Shown here: piece after piece, positions 8,184-16,848 of the stretch
Position numbering within the stretch: position 1 is the first letter of the stretch
How the letters are laid out: each line of letters begins with the position of its first letter
Source of the DNA: Propionispora hippei DSM 15287
Lineage (GTDB): Bacteria; Bacillota; Negativicutes; Propionisporales; Propionisporaceae
DNA length: 64,000 nt
Assembly: GCF_900141835.1 (NCBI RefSeq)
Contig: NZ_FQZD01000021.1
Coordinates: forward strand, 1 to 64,000
Direction of reading: 5' to 3'
Program-made: the position numbers and the translations under genes
Notes under the pieces: model-generated
What the model was told of the DNA's origin: nothing
Seen by the model: only the letters and a program-made list of their open reading frames with translations
Database searches by the model: none

Positions 8184-10886
8184 GTGGTGACAATGATGGA
8201 TTTCGGTCAGGAATTACTGCAAGAATTTATTGAAGAGGCCAAAGGACATATCGGAACGCTGGAGGCCGGGCTGCTGCGTCTGGAAGAGGGCAGTTACGAG
8301 ACTCCCTTACTAAATGAACTGTTTCGTGCCGTTCATAGTATAAAAGGAACGGCCGGCTTTTTTGAAATGGATAAAATCGTAACCCTGACGCACGCAATGG
8401 AAACGCTGTTGGGAAAACTGCGCAATCAGGATTGCTGTGTTACCGTGGCGATGATTGACGGTCTGTTAACGGCTTCCGATCAATTGAAAGAGTTAGTGAA
8501 TAATCCTGCTGATTCGGAACTCGTAGCCATTGATGGGTCGCTGGGCGCTCTGAACGCTCTGACCGGTGAGATGCAGGAGGAACTGTCCGGTATGGAAAGC
8601 CCGCAGGGTGTTTGGGATCTGTGGGACCAGTTAACCGGCGATGCCGCTCAGGAGGCTGCCGCAGCACAAGCACCGGCGCCGCGGGCTGAAATCCTACCGG
8701 TGGTGCCCGGTAATCAAAATGCCGTACCGGCATCCGGCAATGGCGGGGTAAAAGATTCTCATGCCGAGGCCGGCCGGGTGAAAAACAGCTTGTTTGAAGA
8801 AAGCGTCCGGGTTAAGGTAGCACTGCTCGACGATCTGCTGAATATTATCGGTGAAATGGTTTTGCGACGCAATCAGCTGCTGCGCATTACCGAAAGCATT
8901 GGCTGCGAGGCGCCGCAACTGGATGTGGTAACCCATGGCATCGACAGCCTGACAACTAAGCTGCAGGAAAAGGTTATGAAGGCCAGAATGCAGCCTGTAG
9001 CCAATGTATTTAATAAGTTTCCCCGTATCGTCCGGGAATTGGCGCGCGGTTTAGGCAAAGAGGTAGAACTGGTTACTCAGGGGATGAATGTGGAAATGGA
9101 CCGTTCCATCATTGAAGCGCTGGTTGATCCGATGACTCATCTGGTGCGCAATGCCCTGGACCATGGCATCGAGGTGCCGCAGGATAGGCTGGACAAGGGC
9201 AAGCGCCTGCCGGCGACGCTGCTGCTGCACGCCTACCATGAGAGCGGCCGGGTAGTGATTGACATCCAGGATGACGGAACTGGCATTGACCTGGAGAAAA
9301 TCAGAACCAAGGCGGTGGCCAGAGGCTGGGTGACGGAAACGGAAGCAGCCTTGTTAAAGGAAAGCGATCTGCTGAGCTTGATTATGAAACCGGGGTTTTC
9401 CACCGCTGACCAGGTTACCGCCGTATCCGGCCGGGGCGTCGGCATGGATGTGGTCAAAACCAATATTGAAAAACTGGGCGGTAAGGTAGAGGTGTTCACC
9501 ACCAGGGAGCGGGGGACCACGTTTCGTTTGCTGCTGCCGCTGACGCTGGTTATTATTTCCTCCTTTATTGTAGAAGCGACAGGCGAGGCCTTTGCCATCC
9601 CGCAGGCCAATGTCAAGGAATTGGTGCTGCTGCAGCCGGGTAATCAGCAGCAAAAGCGGATTGAGTTTATTCAGACCTCGCCAGTGTTGCGGCTGCGCAA
9701 CCGTCTGCTGCCCTTGGTCCGGCTCGCCGACATTCTCGAAATGGATGGAGATAATACCAACAGCGCGGCTTATTTCGCTGATGAAACCCGGACCTTTCGC
9801 ATTTTGGTGATTAAGAGCGGCAGCCTGTGGTACGGTCTGGCGGTGGATGCCGTCTATGATACCGAGGAAATTCTGGTAAAGCCGGTTCCGGCCGCTTTGA
9901 AAACCAGCGGCTGTTATTCCGGAGTTACCGTGCTGGGAGACGGGCGGATTGCGATGATCCTCGATTTGGAACATGTCCACCTGAAAGCCAGGCTGCGGCT
10001 GCAGGACGAAAAATCGCGGATCACGGCAGAGGAAACCTCCCGTCCGGAAGAGACCAGTCTGCTGTTGTTCCGGACCTCCGGCGGCGAAATGCTGGGGGTC
10101 GATCTGTCGATGGTGGCCAGAGTGGAAAAAGTGGCGGCAACGGCCTTGCAGAAGATCGGCTCGCAGCAATATATCACCTTTCAGGGACGGATTATCCGTG
10201 TTATCCGGCCGGAATACCATTTGCCGCTCGGCAGGCGAAAGACCAAAAGCAACTGGCTGTATGTCATTTTGCCCCGGTTTGTCAAATTCCCGGTCGGCAT
10301 TATGGCCGAGGAAATTTATGATGTGGTTTCCACGCCAATCCAGTTGGAGGGCTGCCATATCAGTGGGCAGAGCGCCCTGGGCTCTATTCTGGTGAACGGT
10401 CATATCGTTACACTGCTGGATATGTATGCTCTGTTTCAGACGGCAGTGCCCGAATACTATCAAGCCTCCCGGCAGCCTCCGGCGGAGCAGGCGGCCGCTG
10501 AGGCACCGCGGCGGGCGAAAATTTTACTGGCTGAGGATACTCCCTTTTTCGCCCGTGTGACTAAAAGCTATCTGGAAAGTGATGGCTACGAGGTTAAGGT
10601 CGTGGAGGATGGGGTGCAGGCGCTGGCAGCGTTGTCCAGCCAGGTTTTTGATGTAGTTGTCAGTGATGTGGAGATGCCTCAGATGGACGGATTGGAGCTG
10701 GTACGAACCATCCGGGCGCGGGAGGAGCTTAAGCACTTGCCGGTGATTGCCCTGACTTCCTTAAGCAGTGCAACCAATCGGGAAAGAGGCTTGCGGGCCG
10801 GGTTTGATTTATATGAAGGTAAATTGAACAGGGCCAGATTATTAAAAAGTGTCGCTGCCGTGCTGCAAAAGAATAAGCGGGGTTAA
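8184..10886 (+). CDS. cheA: CheA-type histidine kinase with two CheW-like domains and a C-terminal receiver
   Basis: 900 residues. HPt domain with His51 (RAVHSIKGTAG), an Ala/Pro linker of about 100 residues in place of a recognisable P2 domain, dimerisation helices (about 210-275), HATPase (LVRNALDHGIEVP, GRGVGMDVVK), a first CheW-like domain (about 455-590), a second CheW-like domain (about 620-755), and a receiver with Asp828 (VVVSDVEMPQMDG). The start is uncertain: GTG 8184, GTG 8187, ATG 8193 or ATG 8196, none with a strong site. The receiver may act as a phosphate sink or internal output. The gene lies 91 bp after the MCP gene and ends just before a repeat. Confidence 0.92.
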   Translation: MVTMMDFGQELLQEFIEEAKGHIGTLEAGLLRLEEGSYETPLLNELFRAVHSIKGTAGFFEMDKIVTLTHAMETLLGKLRNQDCCVTVAMIDGLLTASDQLKELVNNPADSELVAIDGSLGALNALTGEMQEELSGMESPQGVWDLWDQLTGDAAQEAAAAQAPAPRAEILPVVPGNQNAVPASGNGGVKDSHAEAGRVKNSLFEESVRVKVALLDDLLNIIGEMVLRRNQLLRITESIGCEAPQLDVVTHGIDSLTTKLQEKVMKARMQPVANVFNKFPRIVRELARGLGKEVELVTQGMNVEMDRSIIEALVDPMTHLVRNALDHGIEVPQDRLDKGKRLPATLLLHAYHESGRVVIDIQDDGTGIDLEKIRTKAVARGWVTETEAALLKESDLLSLIMKPGFSTADQVTAVSGRGVGMDVVKTNIEKLGGKVEVFTTRERGTTFRLLLPLTLVIISSFIVEATGEAFAIPQANVKELVLLQPGNQQQKRIEFIQTSPVLRLRNRLLPLVRLADILEMDGDNTNSAAYFADETRTFRILVIKSGSLWYGLAVDAVYDTEEILVKPVPAALKTSGCYSGVTVLGDGRIAMILDLEHVHLKARLRLQDEKSRITAEETSRPEETSLLLFRTSGGEMLGVDLSMVARVEKVAATALQKIGSQQYITFQGRIIRVIRPEYHLPLGRRKTKSNWLYVILPRFVKFPVGIMAEEIYDVVSTPIQLEGCHISGQSALGSILVNGHIVTLLDMYALFQTAVPEYYQASRQPPAEQAAAEAPRRAKILLAEDTPFFARVTKSYLESDGYEVKVVEDGVQALAALSSQVFDVVVSDVEMPQMDGLELVRTIRAREELKHLPVIALTSLSSATNRERGLRAGFDLYEGKLNRARLLKSVAAVLQKNKRG

Positions 10887-11047
10887 GTACCTTGTTAATC
10901 CTAATCTTGTGAATACGGACGGTCTATTTTCCGCAAGCCATTGTTGTCGTCAGTCAGCATACTTACGGTATGCCTCCTTCCTTCGCCTTGTCTCGCAAAA
11001 AATAGCCTCGCCATTGTTCTACTGTTTTAGGGTTGATAAGGGACTAG
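10887..11047. repeat. Intergenic inverted repeat, core type A, TIR version 1
   Basis: Begins one base after the cheA stop codon with GTACCTTGTTAATCCTAA and ends TTAGGGTTGATAAGGGACTA. The core is on the reverse strand relative to the 16849 and 20106 copies (CATACttacgGTATG with CCTCCTTCCTTCGCCTTGTC and AATAGCCTCGCC). It separates cheA from the next gene by about 200 bp. Confidence 0.8.
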
Positions 11048-11083
11048 TTGCGGCTGAAAAACCGGAAAAGGGGGGCCTGCTAC

Positions 11084-11881
11084 ATGGCTCGCGTGCTTAT
11101 TGTAGATGATTCGGCGGTTGCCCGGAAAAAGTTAATAGAGATTATGCAGGAGTTAGGGCATAAGATTGTGGCGGAGGCAGCAAATGGGGCACAGGCCTTT
11201 GCCGAATATGTCAAACACAAGCCCGATGTGGTGACCATGGACATGACAATGGAAGGCATCAGCGGGGCGGAGACGATCTCCAAGATCATTGCCGGCTATC
11301 CTGAGGCGCGGATTATTGTCATCAGCGCCATTGAGGAGCGGCCGGTCATTCTGGATTCACTGGAACGGGGTGCCCGGCATTTTATTATAAAACCGATTAC
11401 TGCCAATAAGGTGGCAGAGGTTGTCGGGAATGTTCTGAATCAGAAATTTGATTATCATAAGCACCTGGAATTGGTGCGCCGTTTGAAGGGGACAGCCGGT
11501 CCGGATGAACGGCTGAAGACAGCAGGGGAAGCGCGCCTGCCGCCCTATCAAATTTTCCGGGATGGCAAAGTGGTGCAAATCGCTATTTATCCCGCACTGT
11601 CACCGGTCAGTTGTCAGAGTCTGTTGATTGAGCTGCAGGAACATTTGACGGAAGAGCCGCGGTTGCTGTTGAATTTTGGTGCAACTGCCAGCCTGAAACA
11701 GGAGGTGCTGGCGGTTTTGGACCGGTTGGTGCAAGCGGTTGAAACCAAAGGCGGCATCGTAAAGGGGATTGCCCACGACTTGGGCTTTACTGAAGACCTG
11801 GCCGGGCAGGGGCATGCTTTTTTATCGGCGGTTGTCCGCCATTTTCCCGGTAGCTCGCGGGGCAGCGAAAATTATAAATAG
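11084..11881 (+). CDS. Response regulator: CheY-like REC + STAS-like C-terminal domain
   Basis: 265 residues; start ATG 11084 after AAAAGGGGGG. The first 120 residues are a clean CheY-like receiver (Asp53 in VVTMDMTMEG, Lys in FIIKPI). The last ~110 residues (IYPALSPVSCQSLLIELQEH, then LLLNFGA, DRLVQAVETKGG, IVKGIAHDLGF) show a strand-helix-strand-helix order like an anti-sigma-antagonist (STAS) domain. The usual Asp-Ser phosphorylation motif is not seen. Sitting between CheA and a REC-GGDEF protein, it is probably a phosphotransfer output that works by protein-protein contact. The STAS assignment is an inference from pattern, not a firm match. Confidence 0.75.
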   Translation: MARVLIVDDSAVARKKLIEIMQELGHKIVAEAANGAQAFAEYVKHKPDVVTMDMTMEGISGAETISKIIAGYPEARIIVISAIEERPVILDSLERGARHFIIKPITANKVAEVVGNVLNQKFDYHKHLELVRRLKGTAGPDERLKTAGEARLPPYQIFRDGKVVQIAIYPALSPVSCQSLLIELQEHLTEEPRLLLNFGATASLKQEVLAVLDRLVQAVETKGGIVKGIAHDLGFTEDLAGQGHAFLSAVVRHFPGSSRGSENYK

Positions 11882-11900
11882 TAAGGCAGATGGATAAACT

Positions 11901-12878
11901 ATGGCAAAAATACTGGTTGTTGATGACAGTCCGGTAGAAATAAAGATTGTGCGTAATTTCCTGCAGGACAGGCATGAGATTATTGAGGCCCAGGAAGGGA
12001 ACCGGGCGCTTGAGCTGGCGGCTGCTTGCCGGCCAGATCTCATTTTATTGGATATTATCATGCCCGGTCTTGATGGTTTCTCTATTTGCCGTGCCTTGAA
12101 AAGCCGTTCTGATTTGGCGGATATTCCGGTTATTTTTATAACCAGCGCTACGCAGATCAGGGATGTTGTAGAGGGCTTTCGCAGCGGCGGTCAGGACTAT
12201 ATCATCAAACCTTTCTACGCACTGGAACTGCAGGCTAGAATTAAGGTCCATCTGGAACTGAGGCAATCGCAGAAAACGTTGCAGCAATATATTCTGCAGA
12301 TGGAGCAAAAGAACGAAGAATTAGAGAAGATGATGGAGAAGCTGGAGATTTCCGCTAAAACCGATTATGTTACAGGGCTGGTCAACCGCCGCAGCATGAT
12401 GGAAACCATGCAGCAGGAAATGGAACGGCTGAAGCGGGAAGCCGGCCAGTGTGCGCTCATCTTGGGGGATATTGATAATTTCAAGCAGGTAAACGATACC
12501 TATGGTCACGAATGCGGCGATATGGTGCTGAAAACAGTGTCGGCATGCATGCGGTCAGTGCTGGGCAGTCAGAACTACCTGTCGCGCTGGGGCGGCGAGG
12601 AGTTTTTGATGCTGTTGCCGGGAGCCGGACTGACTGAAGCGAAGCAGCGTGCCGAACAAGTCAGAGCAGCTATTGCCAAGCAGGTTTTTCTGTATCGCGG
12701 CCGTGAGTTTTCCCTGACTATTACGTTGTCGGTGATTGTGCTGGCCGCCGATTCCGAGTTGGATGAAAGCATGCGGGTGCTGGATAACGGCTTGTATCTG
12801 GGGAAAAGATGTTCGAAGAATTGCGTGGTCGATTCCCGGGACGGCGGTGTTTGTTCCCGGGAGCAGGGTGGCCTGTGA
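11901..12878 (+). CDS. REC-GGDEF response regulator, diguanylate cyclase
   Basis: 325 residues. Receiver with Asp51 (LILLDIIMPGLDG), a coiled linker of Gln/Glu-rich heptads (about 125-155), then a GGDEF domain with the catalytic GGEEF motif (SRWGGEEFLML) and the DIDNFKQVNDTYGH substrate-binding block. It should make c-di-GMP when phosphorylated. The RxxD product-inhibition site, expected five residues before GGEEF, is absent (GSQN there). The C-terminal strand is atypical (TLSVIVLAADSELDES). It follows the REC-STAS gene by 19 bp and is probably co-transcribed, making it the second output of the CheA system. Confidence 0.88.
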   Translation: MAKILVVDDSPVEIKIVRNFLQDRHEIIEAQEGNRALELAAACRPDLILLDIIMPGLDGFSICRALKSRSDLADIPVIFITSATQIRDVVEGFRSGGQDYIIKPFYALELQARIKVHLELRQSQKTLQQYILQMEQKNEELEKMMEKLEISAKTDYVTGLVNRRSMMETMQQEMERLKREAGQCALILGDIDNFKQVNDTYGHECGDMVLKTVSACMRSVLGSQNYLSRWGGEEFLMLLPGAGLTEAKQRAEQVRAAIAKQVFLYRGREFSLTITLSVIVLAADSELDESMRVLDNGLYLGKRCSKNCVVDSRDGGVCSREQGGL

Positions 12879-12910
12879 GAGAAAAAGTACAATCGACACT
12901 AATAAAGTAA

Positions 12911-12942
12911 GGAGCCTTCGATCGAAGGCTCCCTTTTGTTTA
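12911..12942. terminator. Bidirectional terminator
   Basis: GGAGCCTTCGATCGAAGGCTCC is a perfect 22-bp palindrome with a T-rich tail on the + strand and A-rich sequence on the other side. It lies between the convergent GGDEF and feoB genes. Confidence 0.9.
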
Positions 12943-14346
12943 TACTAACTGCAGCAGCCGGGCTGTCTGGGCTACCAGAAAACACACGCCAAAGGCCAGG
13001 ATAGTGGGAATGAGGAAGGTCAGCAAGGTCCACTTGAGGCTGCCTGATTCTTTGTAGGCCGATAGGAGGGCGGTGGTGCAGGGCCAGTGCAGCAGGCAAA
13101 ACAGCATGGTGCAGGTGGCGGTCAGCCAGGTCCAGCCATTAGCGAGGAGAATCTCTCCCAGCTCGGCCAGCGAATCTACCTCAGTCATCTGCCCGGCCGC
13201 CAGATAGCCCATCAATAAAATCGGCATGACAATTTCATTGGCCGGCAAGCCAAGAATAAAGGCCAGCAGAATGAAACCGTCCATACCCACCGCTTGACCG
13301 AAGGGCGCCAAAAAGCCGGCCATATGGGCTAAAATACTGCTGTTGCCTATGTATACATTGGCCAGTATCCAGGTGACGGCTCCGGCCGGCGCAGCCATAA
13401 TCAGAGCCCGCTTGAGGACGAAGTAGGTGCGGTCAATTAAGGAACGGTAAATAATCGCGCCAATTTGCGGCGGCCGGTAAGGCGGCAGCTCCAGAACCAG
13501 GGAAGAGGGTTCTCCTTTTAACAGCGTATGGGACAGTACCCAGGAAACGGCGAAAGTGGTCAGAATACCTAGGAGGACCAGTCCGGTAATAACGGCGGCG
13601 GCCACCAGTGTTTCAAATTGCCGGGCAAACAAACCTCCGACAAAGATGGTGGCAATGGCAATCAGGGTGGGAAATCGCCCGTTGCAGGGGACAAAATTAT
13701 TGGTCACGATGGCAATCAGACGCTCCCGGGGAGAATCGATAATCCGGCAGGATACAATACCGGCGGCGTTGCAGCCGAAGCCCATACACATGGTAAGTGC
13801 CTGTTTGCCGCAGGCCTTGCATTTTTTGAAAATATGATCCATGTTGAAGGCGACACGGGGCAGATAGCCCAGATCTTCCAGCAGGGTAAACAGGGGGAAG
13901 AAAATAGCCATGGGCGGCAGCATGACTGAAACCACCCAAGCCAGGCCGCGATACAGGCCTAAGACAAGTACACCGTGCAGCCAGGCAGGGGAACCGGCTG
14001 CTGTAAACCAAATAGTTAGCTGATCCTGGAAGGCAAACAAGGCACCGGCCAATAAGTCGGAAGGAACGTTGGCTCCTTCGATGGTAATCCAGAAAATAAC
14101 TCCTAACAGGGCCAGCATAATGGGATAACCAAAAAGCCGCGAGGTAACAATATCATCCAGCTTTTGGTCCCAGGAACGGGGCGACTCCCGGGACCGGCGC
14201 ACTACTTTTTGCGTAATTTGCTCGGCATTGGCATAGATATCGGTAACGATAATGTCGCCCAACTGGGTGCCGGTGCCGCGGCGAAGAGCATCCGCCGCGG
14301 CGAGAGTCTCGGACAGGCTGGTGATGGGCTTGACGGTTCCGCTCAT
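12940..14346 (-). CDS. feoB: FeoB membrane domain encoded as a separate gene
   Basis: 468 residues that match the C-terminal two thirds of FeoB, the Fe(II) transporter. It has a 70-residue cytoplasmic lead-in, then about eight to ten membrane helices in two gate-like halves and a Cys-rich stretch CKACGKQALTMCMGFGC. It has no GTPase motifs; those are in the preceding gene. The start ATG overlaps the GTPase stop as ATGA and has its own strong site, AAGGAGGTAG. The break therefore looks natural, not a recent frameshift. The summed length (259 + 468 = 727) is that of a normal FeoB. Confidence 0.88.
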   Translation of the reverse strand: MSGTVKPITSLSETLAAADALRRGTGTQLGDIIVTDIYANAEQITQKVVRRSRESPRSWDQKLDDIVTSRLFGYPIMLALLGVIFWITIEGANVPSDLLAGALFAFQDQLTIWFTAAGSPAWLHGVLVLGLYRGLAWVVSVMLPPMAIFFPLFTLLEDLGYLPRVAFNMDHIFKKCKACGKQALTMCMGFGCNAAGIVSCRIIDSPRERLIAIVTNNFVPCNGRFPTLIAIATIFVGGLFARQFETLVAAAVITGLVLLGILTTFAVSWVLSHTLLKGEPSSLVLELPPYRPPQIGAIIYRSLIDRTYFVLKRALIMAAPAGAVTWILANVYIGNSSILAHMAGFLAPFGQAVGMDGFILLAFILGLPANEIVMPILLMGYLAAGQMTEVDSLAELGEILLANGWTWLTATCTMLFCLLHWPCTTALLSAYKESGSLKWTLLTFLIPTILAFGVCFLVAQTARLLQLV

Positions 14347-15122
14347 ATGGCTGCTACCTCCTTGGCTAAGGGCAAAGCGGTTTGCCGGGTAATGTGCCGG
14401 TGGATTTGTTCAATGAACCCGGTATCCCCGTCAAGCAGCCGAAGCGCTACCCAGCGGGGGTTTAGCGCCGTGCCGACCAGGCGGGTAATGCCCGGCAGCA
14501 AGGCGGCTACCGCTTCTTCCACCACCGGTGAATAAGTAATCTGGCGGGGTGAAGGCTGCTTAATGCCAATGCTGACCTGATACAGCGTTTCTTTTAAGCT
14601 TTCCAGCCCTTCGCCCTGACGGGCCGCTGTGGCTACGACGGGAACACCCAGTTCACGCTCCAGGGCCGGCAGGTCGATGTGAATATTCTTTTTGCGTGCT
14701 TCATCCATTAAATTGACGCATACAATGCAGTTGGCGGTGATATCCATGACCTGGAGCGCCAGGTTTAAATTCCGCTCCAGGCAGGTGGCATCAAGCACCA
14801 CCAGGGTAGCATCGGGTTTGCCGAAGCAGATGAAATCACGGGCCACTTCCTCTTCCACCGTATGAGCCAGAATGGAATAGGTTCCCGGCAAATCGACCAG
14901 CAAAAAGTTTTGTTTGTGGTGAGTGAACGTGCCTTGGGCATTATCTACCGTTTTGCCGGGCCAATTTCCGGTATGCTGCCTAAGGCCGGTCAGGGCATTA
15001 AACACAGTGCTTTTGCCGACATTGGGATTGCCGGCCAGCGCAATAATGAACTGCTGGGAATCGGCGGTAATGCCGAAATGTTCCTGCAGCACCTGGGCGC
15101 GATTTTCAATTTGTCCATTCAA
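14343..15122 (-). CDS. feoB: FeoB GTPase and GDI domain encoded as a separate gene
   Basis: 259 residues equal to the soluble N-terminal part of FeoB. G1 is GNPNVGKSTVFNALTG, the switch region has TGNWPGKTVDN, G3 is DLPGTYS and G4 is VNLMDEA. The helical GDI region fills residues about 175-255. It is translationally coupled to the membrane half by a 4-bp overlap and lies 15 bp after feoA. It presumably docks on the separately made membrane protein to drive Fe(II) uptake. Confidence 0.9.
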   Translation of the reverse strand: MNGQIENRAQVLQEHFGITADSQQFIIALAGNPNVGKSTVFNALTGLRQHTGNWPGKTVDNAQGTFTHHKQNFLLVDLPGTYSILAHTVEEEVARDFICFGKPDATLVVLDATCLERNLNLALQVMDITANCIVCVNLMDEARKKNIHIDLPALERELGVPVVATAARQGEGLESLKETLYQVSIGIKQPSPRQITYSPVVEEAVAALLPGITRLVGTALNPRWVALRLLDGDTGFIEQIHRHITRQTALPLAKEVAAI

Positions 15123-15137
15123 TGGATATCGCCTCCG

Positions 15138-15386
15138 TTATTTATTTGGGTAAATCTTAATCAGACGGGCATCATGGCTACGCAGGGCAATGGTGGTGCC
15201 GCGCACTTTATAGGCAATGGGATCGCCGGCCGGGCTGCGGCGCACACACTCGACCGGTGTTCCCGGCACAATACCTAAGTCTAATACCCGGCGGCGGAGT
15301 AAGCCATCCAGTTCCACCGAGGAAATGCGGCAAGAGGAACCAACCGTAAGCTCGGCTAAAGAAGCGGGATCATTTATCATTTGCAT
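15138..15386 (-). CDS. feoA: FeoA, SH3-like accessory protein of Fe(II) uptake
   Basis: 82 residues, normal FeoA length, with the SH3-like core: LLRRRVLDLGIVPGTPVECV, DPIAYKVRGTTIALR, HDARLIKI. Start ATG 15386 behind AGGAGGTA. First gene of a feoA-feoB(GTPase)-feoB(membrane) operon read leftward. Two DtxR-type operators lie 48-100 bp upstream, pointing to iron control. Confidence 0.92.
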   Translation of the reverse strand: MQMINDPASLAELTVGSSCRISSVELDGLLRRRVLDLGIVPGTPVECVRRSPAGDPIAYKVRGTTIALRSHDARLIKIYPNK

Positions 15387-15433
15387 TGTACAATACCTCC
15401 TGACTGCCTAGGGCAGTGAAAAATTCAAGATAA

Positions 15434-15485
15434 GGTTAGCCTCAGCTAACATGAGGGGGCAAAAAAACGGTTAGCGCAGGCTAAC
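15434..15485 (-). promoter_or_regulatory. Two tandem DtxR/IdeR-type operators upstream of feoA
   Basis: GGTTAGCCTCAGCTAAC (15434-15450) and GGTTAGCGCAGGCTAAC (15469-15485) share the inverted halves GGTTAGC/GCTAAC and have centres 35 bp apart. This is close to the TTAGGTTAGCCTAACCTAA consensus of DtxR/IdeR proteins. They probably bind an Fe(II)-loaded repressor that shuts off the feo operon. Whether it is the MntR-like protein encoded at 581 cannot be decided from sequence. Confidence 0.75.
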
Positions 15486-15490
15486 AATTA

Positions 15491-15653
15491 GGGCGTGTTT
15501 TCAAACTAACGGAAGGATCCATGGCAATGGTTTTGCGCCAGACAAGGCAAGTTTTTGCAGGAATGGCAGGCTCCTCTATTTCAAAAAAGTTTAACCAAGT
15601 ATGGCTCAAAAAGCACCGCCAGGGACCGTCTCGGATAGTTTGAAAACACGCCC
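15491..15653. repeat. Intergenic inverted repeat, core type B, perfect 18-bp ends
   Basis: GGGCGTGTTTTCAAACTA and its exact complement TAGTTTGAAAACACGCCC bound a 163-bp unit. The same ends, with small changes, bound 61244-61408. The unit lies six bases beyond the distal feo operator. The rest of the interval up to the YitT gene (15654-15938) shows no gene; it holds a small hairpin (CAGCACC/GGTGCGGCTG, about 15876-15895) of unknown role. Confidence 0.85.
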
Positions 15654-15938
15654 CCTCGGGAATTACCCCTTTGCTATATGATATGGGAGAGTCGCAAGAA
15701 TGTTACAGCAGGCTAAGTTTTTTAAATGACACAGCCGGCGGTAGTCAACCGTAGTGTTTTCTGCTACTATAAACATGGGAGGCTGCCGGTAAAGACAGAA
15801 GTTTTTCGAAAAACGGTTGAAAGCCTTTTTTTATGTAAAGAATAGTACCGTGTCAACCTTAAGGTGGGCCTGTCGCAGCACCGGTGGTGCGGCTGGACAG
15901 TAACTGCCGGTGTGGTCGGCCGGTCAGAGGAGGAAGCT

Positions 15939-16790
15939 ATGAAAGCGCGAGTAGGACAATATGCCGCAGTAGCGTTGGGGTGCTTTATTTCCAGCGCATC
16001 AATTAATCTTTTTTTGGTGCCCCACCAGTTGTTGAGCGGTGGTGTAACCGGCATTGCCATTATTTCTTACTTGTTGTTTGGCCTGCCTATCGGAGTGCAG
16101 AATTTTCTGCTGAATGTCCCGCTGGTGTATGCCGCTTATCGTCAGTTGGGCAAAGACTATACTGTTTTGTGCATCTACGGCATCATCATGTTTTCTTTTG
16201 CCGTTGATGCGACCCGTTTTCTGGGAAGCTGGAATGTTCTGGACGATACCTTGCTGGCAGCCATTGCCGGCGGTGTGGTCAGTGGTATCGGCTCAGGGAT
16301 TATTTTCCGGGTTAACGGCAGCGGCGGCGGCCTGGATATTGTGGCCGCCATTATTAAGAAACACTACTCCTTTAATGTAGGCCTGGTGGGTTTTGCCGCT
16401 AACTGCCTGATCATGCTGGTCGCTGCCGCCTTATTTGGCCTTAAGCCCGCTATTTTGACCCTGATCGCCATGTTTATCGGCGCCAATCTTACCGATAAAG
16501 TGGTGGAAGGCTTTAATCGCCGGAAGACGGTATATATCATTTCCTATAATACGGATGAGATTTCCAAGGCAATTTTGAAAGAAGTGGGGCGCGGTGCCAC
16601 CATTCTGCGGGGGGAGGGAGCCTTTACCCGCCAGGCCAAGCAGGTGATTTTTGTCGTTGTCAGCCTTACGCAGATCGCCAAACTGAAATTTTTGGTGCAA
16701 AGTGCCGATCCCAATGCCTTTATGATTGTCAGCGACGCGGCGGAAGTACTGGGCCGGGGCTTTACCCTGCCGGGTAGCCGGGAGCGCTGA
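15939..16790 (+). CDS. YitT-family membrane protein (DUF161 + DUF2179)
   Basis: 283 residues; start ATG 15939 after AGAGGAGG. Five to six membrane helices in the first ~195 residues, with the family's Gly-rich signature (GIGSGIIFRVNGSGGGLDI). A soluble C-terminal DUF2179 domain follows (VYIISYNTDEISKAILKEVG, ATILRGEGAFTRQAKQVIFV). Function is unknown for most family members; transport or export roles have been proposed. It stands alone between two repeats. Confidence 0.88.
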   Translation: MKARVGQYAAVALGCFISSASINLFLVPHQLLSGGVTGIAIISYLLFGLPIGVQNFLLNVPLVYAAYRQLGKDYTVLCIYGIIMFSFAVDATRFLGSWNVLDDTLLAAIAGGVVSGIGSGIIFRVNGSGGGLDIVAAIIKKHYSFNVGLVGFAANCLIMLVAAALFGLKPAILTLIAMFIGANLTDKVVEGFNRRKTVYIISYNTDEISKAILKEVGRGATILRGEGAFTRQAKQVIFVVVSLTQIAKLKFLVQSADPNAFMIVSDAAEVLGRGFTLPGSRER

Positions 16791-16848
16791 ATACCATGGA
16801 CGGTGGAATTTTTTTGAGACTTTTTCGTTAAAATGGGCACACTACTTA

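Noticed and set aside
9354..10463. 369-residue open frame opposite cheA
   Set aside because: It lies wholly antisense to conserved CheA domains, is rich in His/Gln/Arg as shadow frames of GC-rich genes are, and has no ribosome site or family resemblance.
5771..12878. Ordinary flagellar chemotaxis operon
   Set aside because: No CheW, CheR, CheB, CheY-only protein or flagellar gene is present in the block, and a GGDEF output is included.
14343..14346. feoB frameshift pseudogene
   Set aside because: The downstream half has its own AAGGAGGTAG site and the break is at a domain border, so a natural split is the better reading, although read data would be needed to exclude an error.
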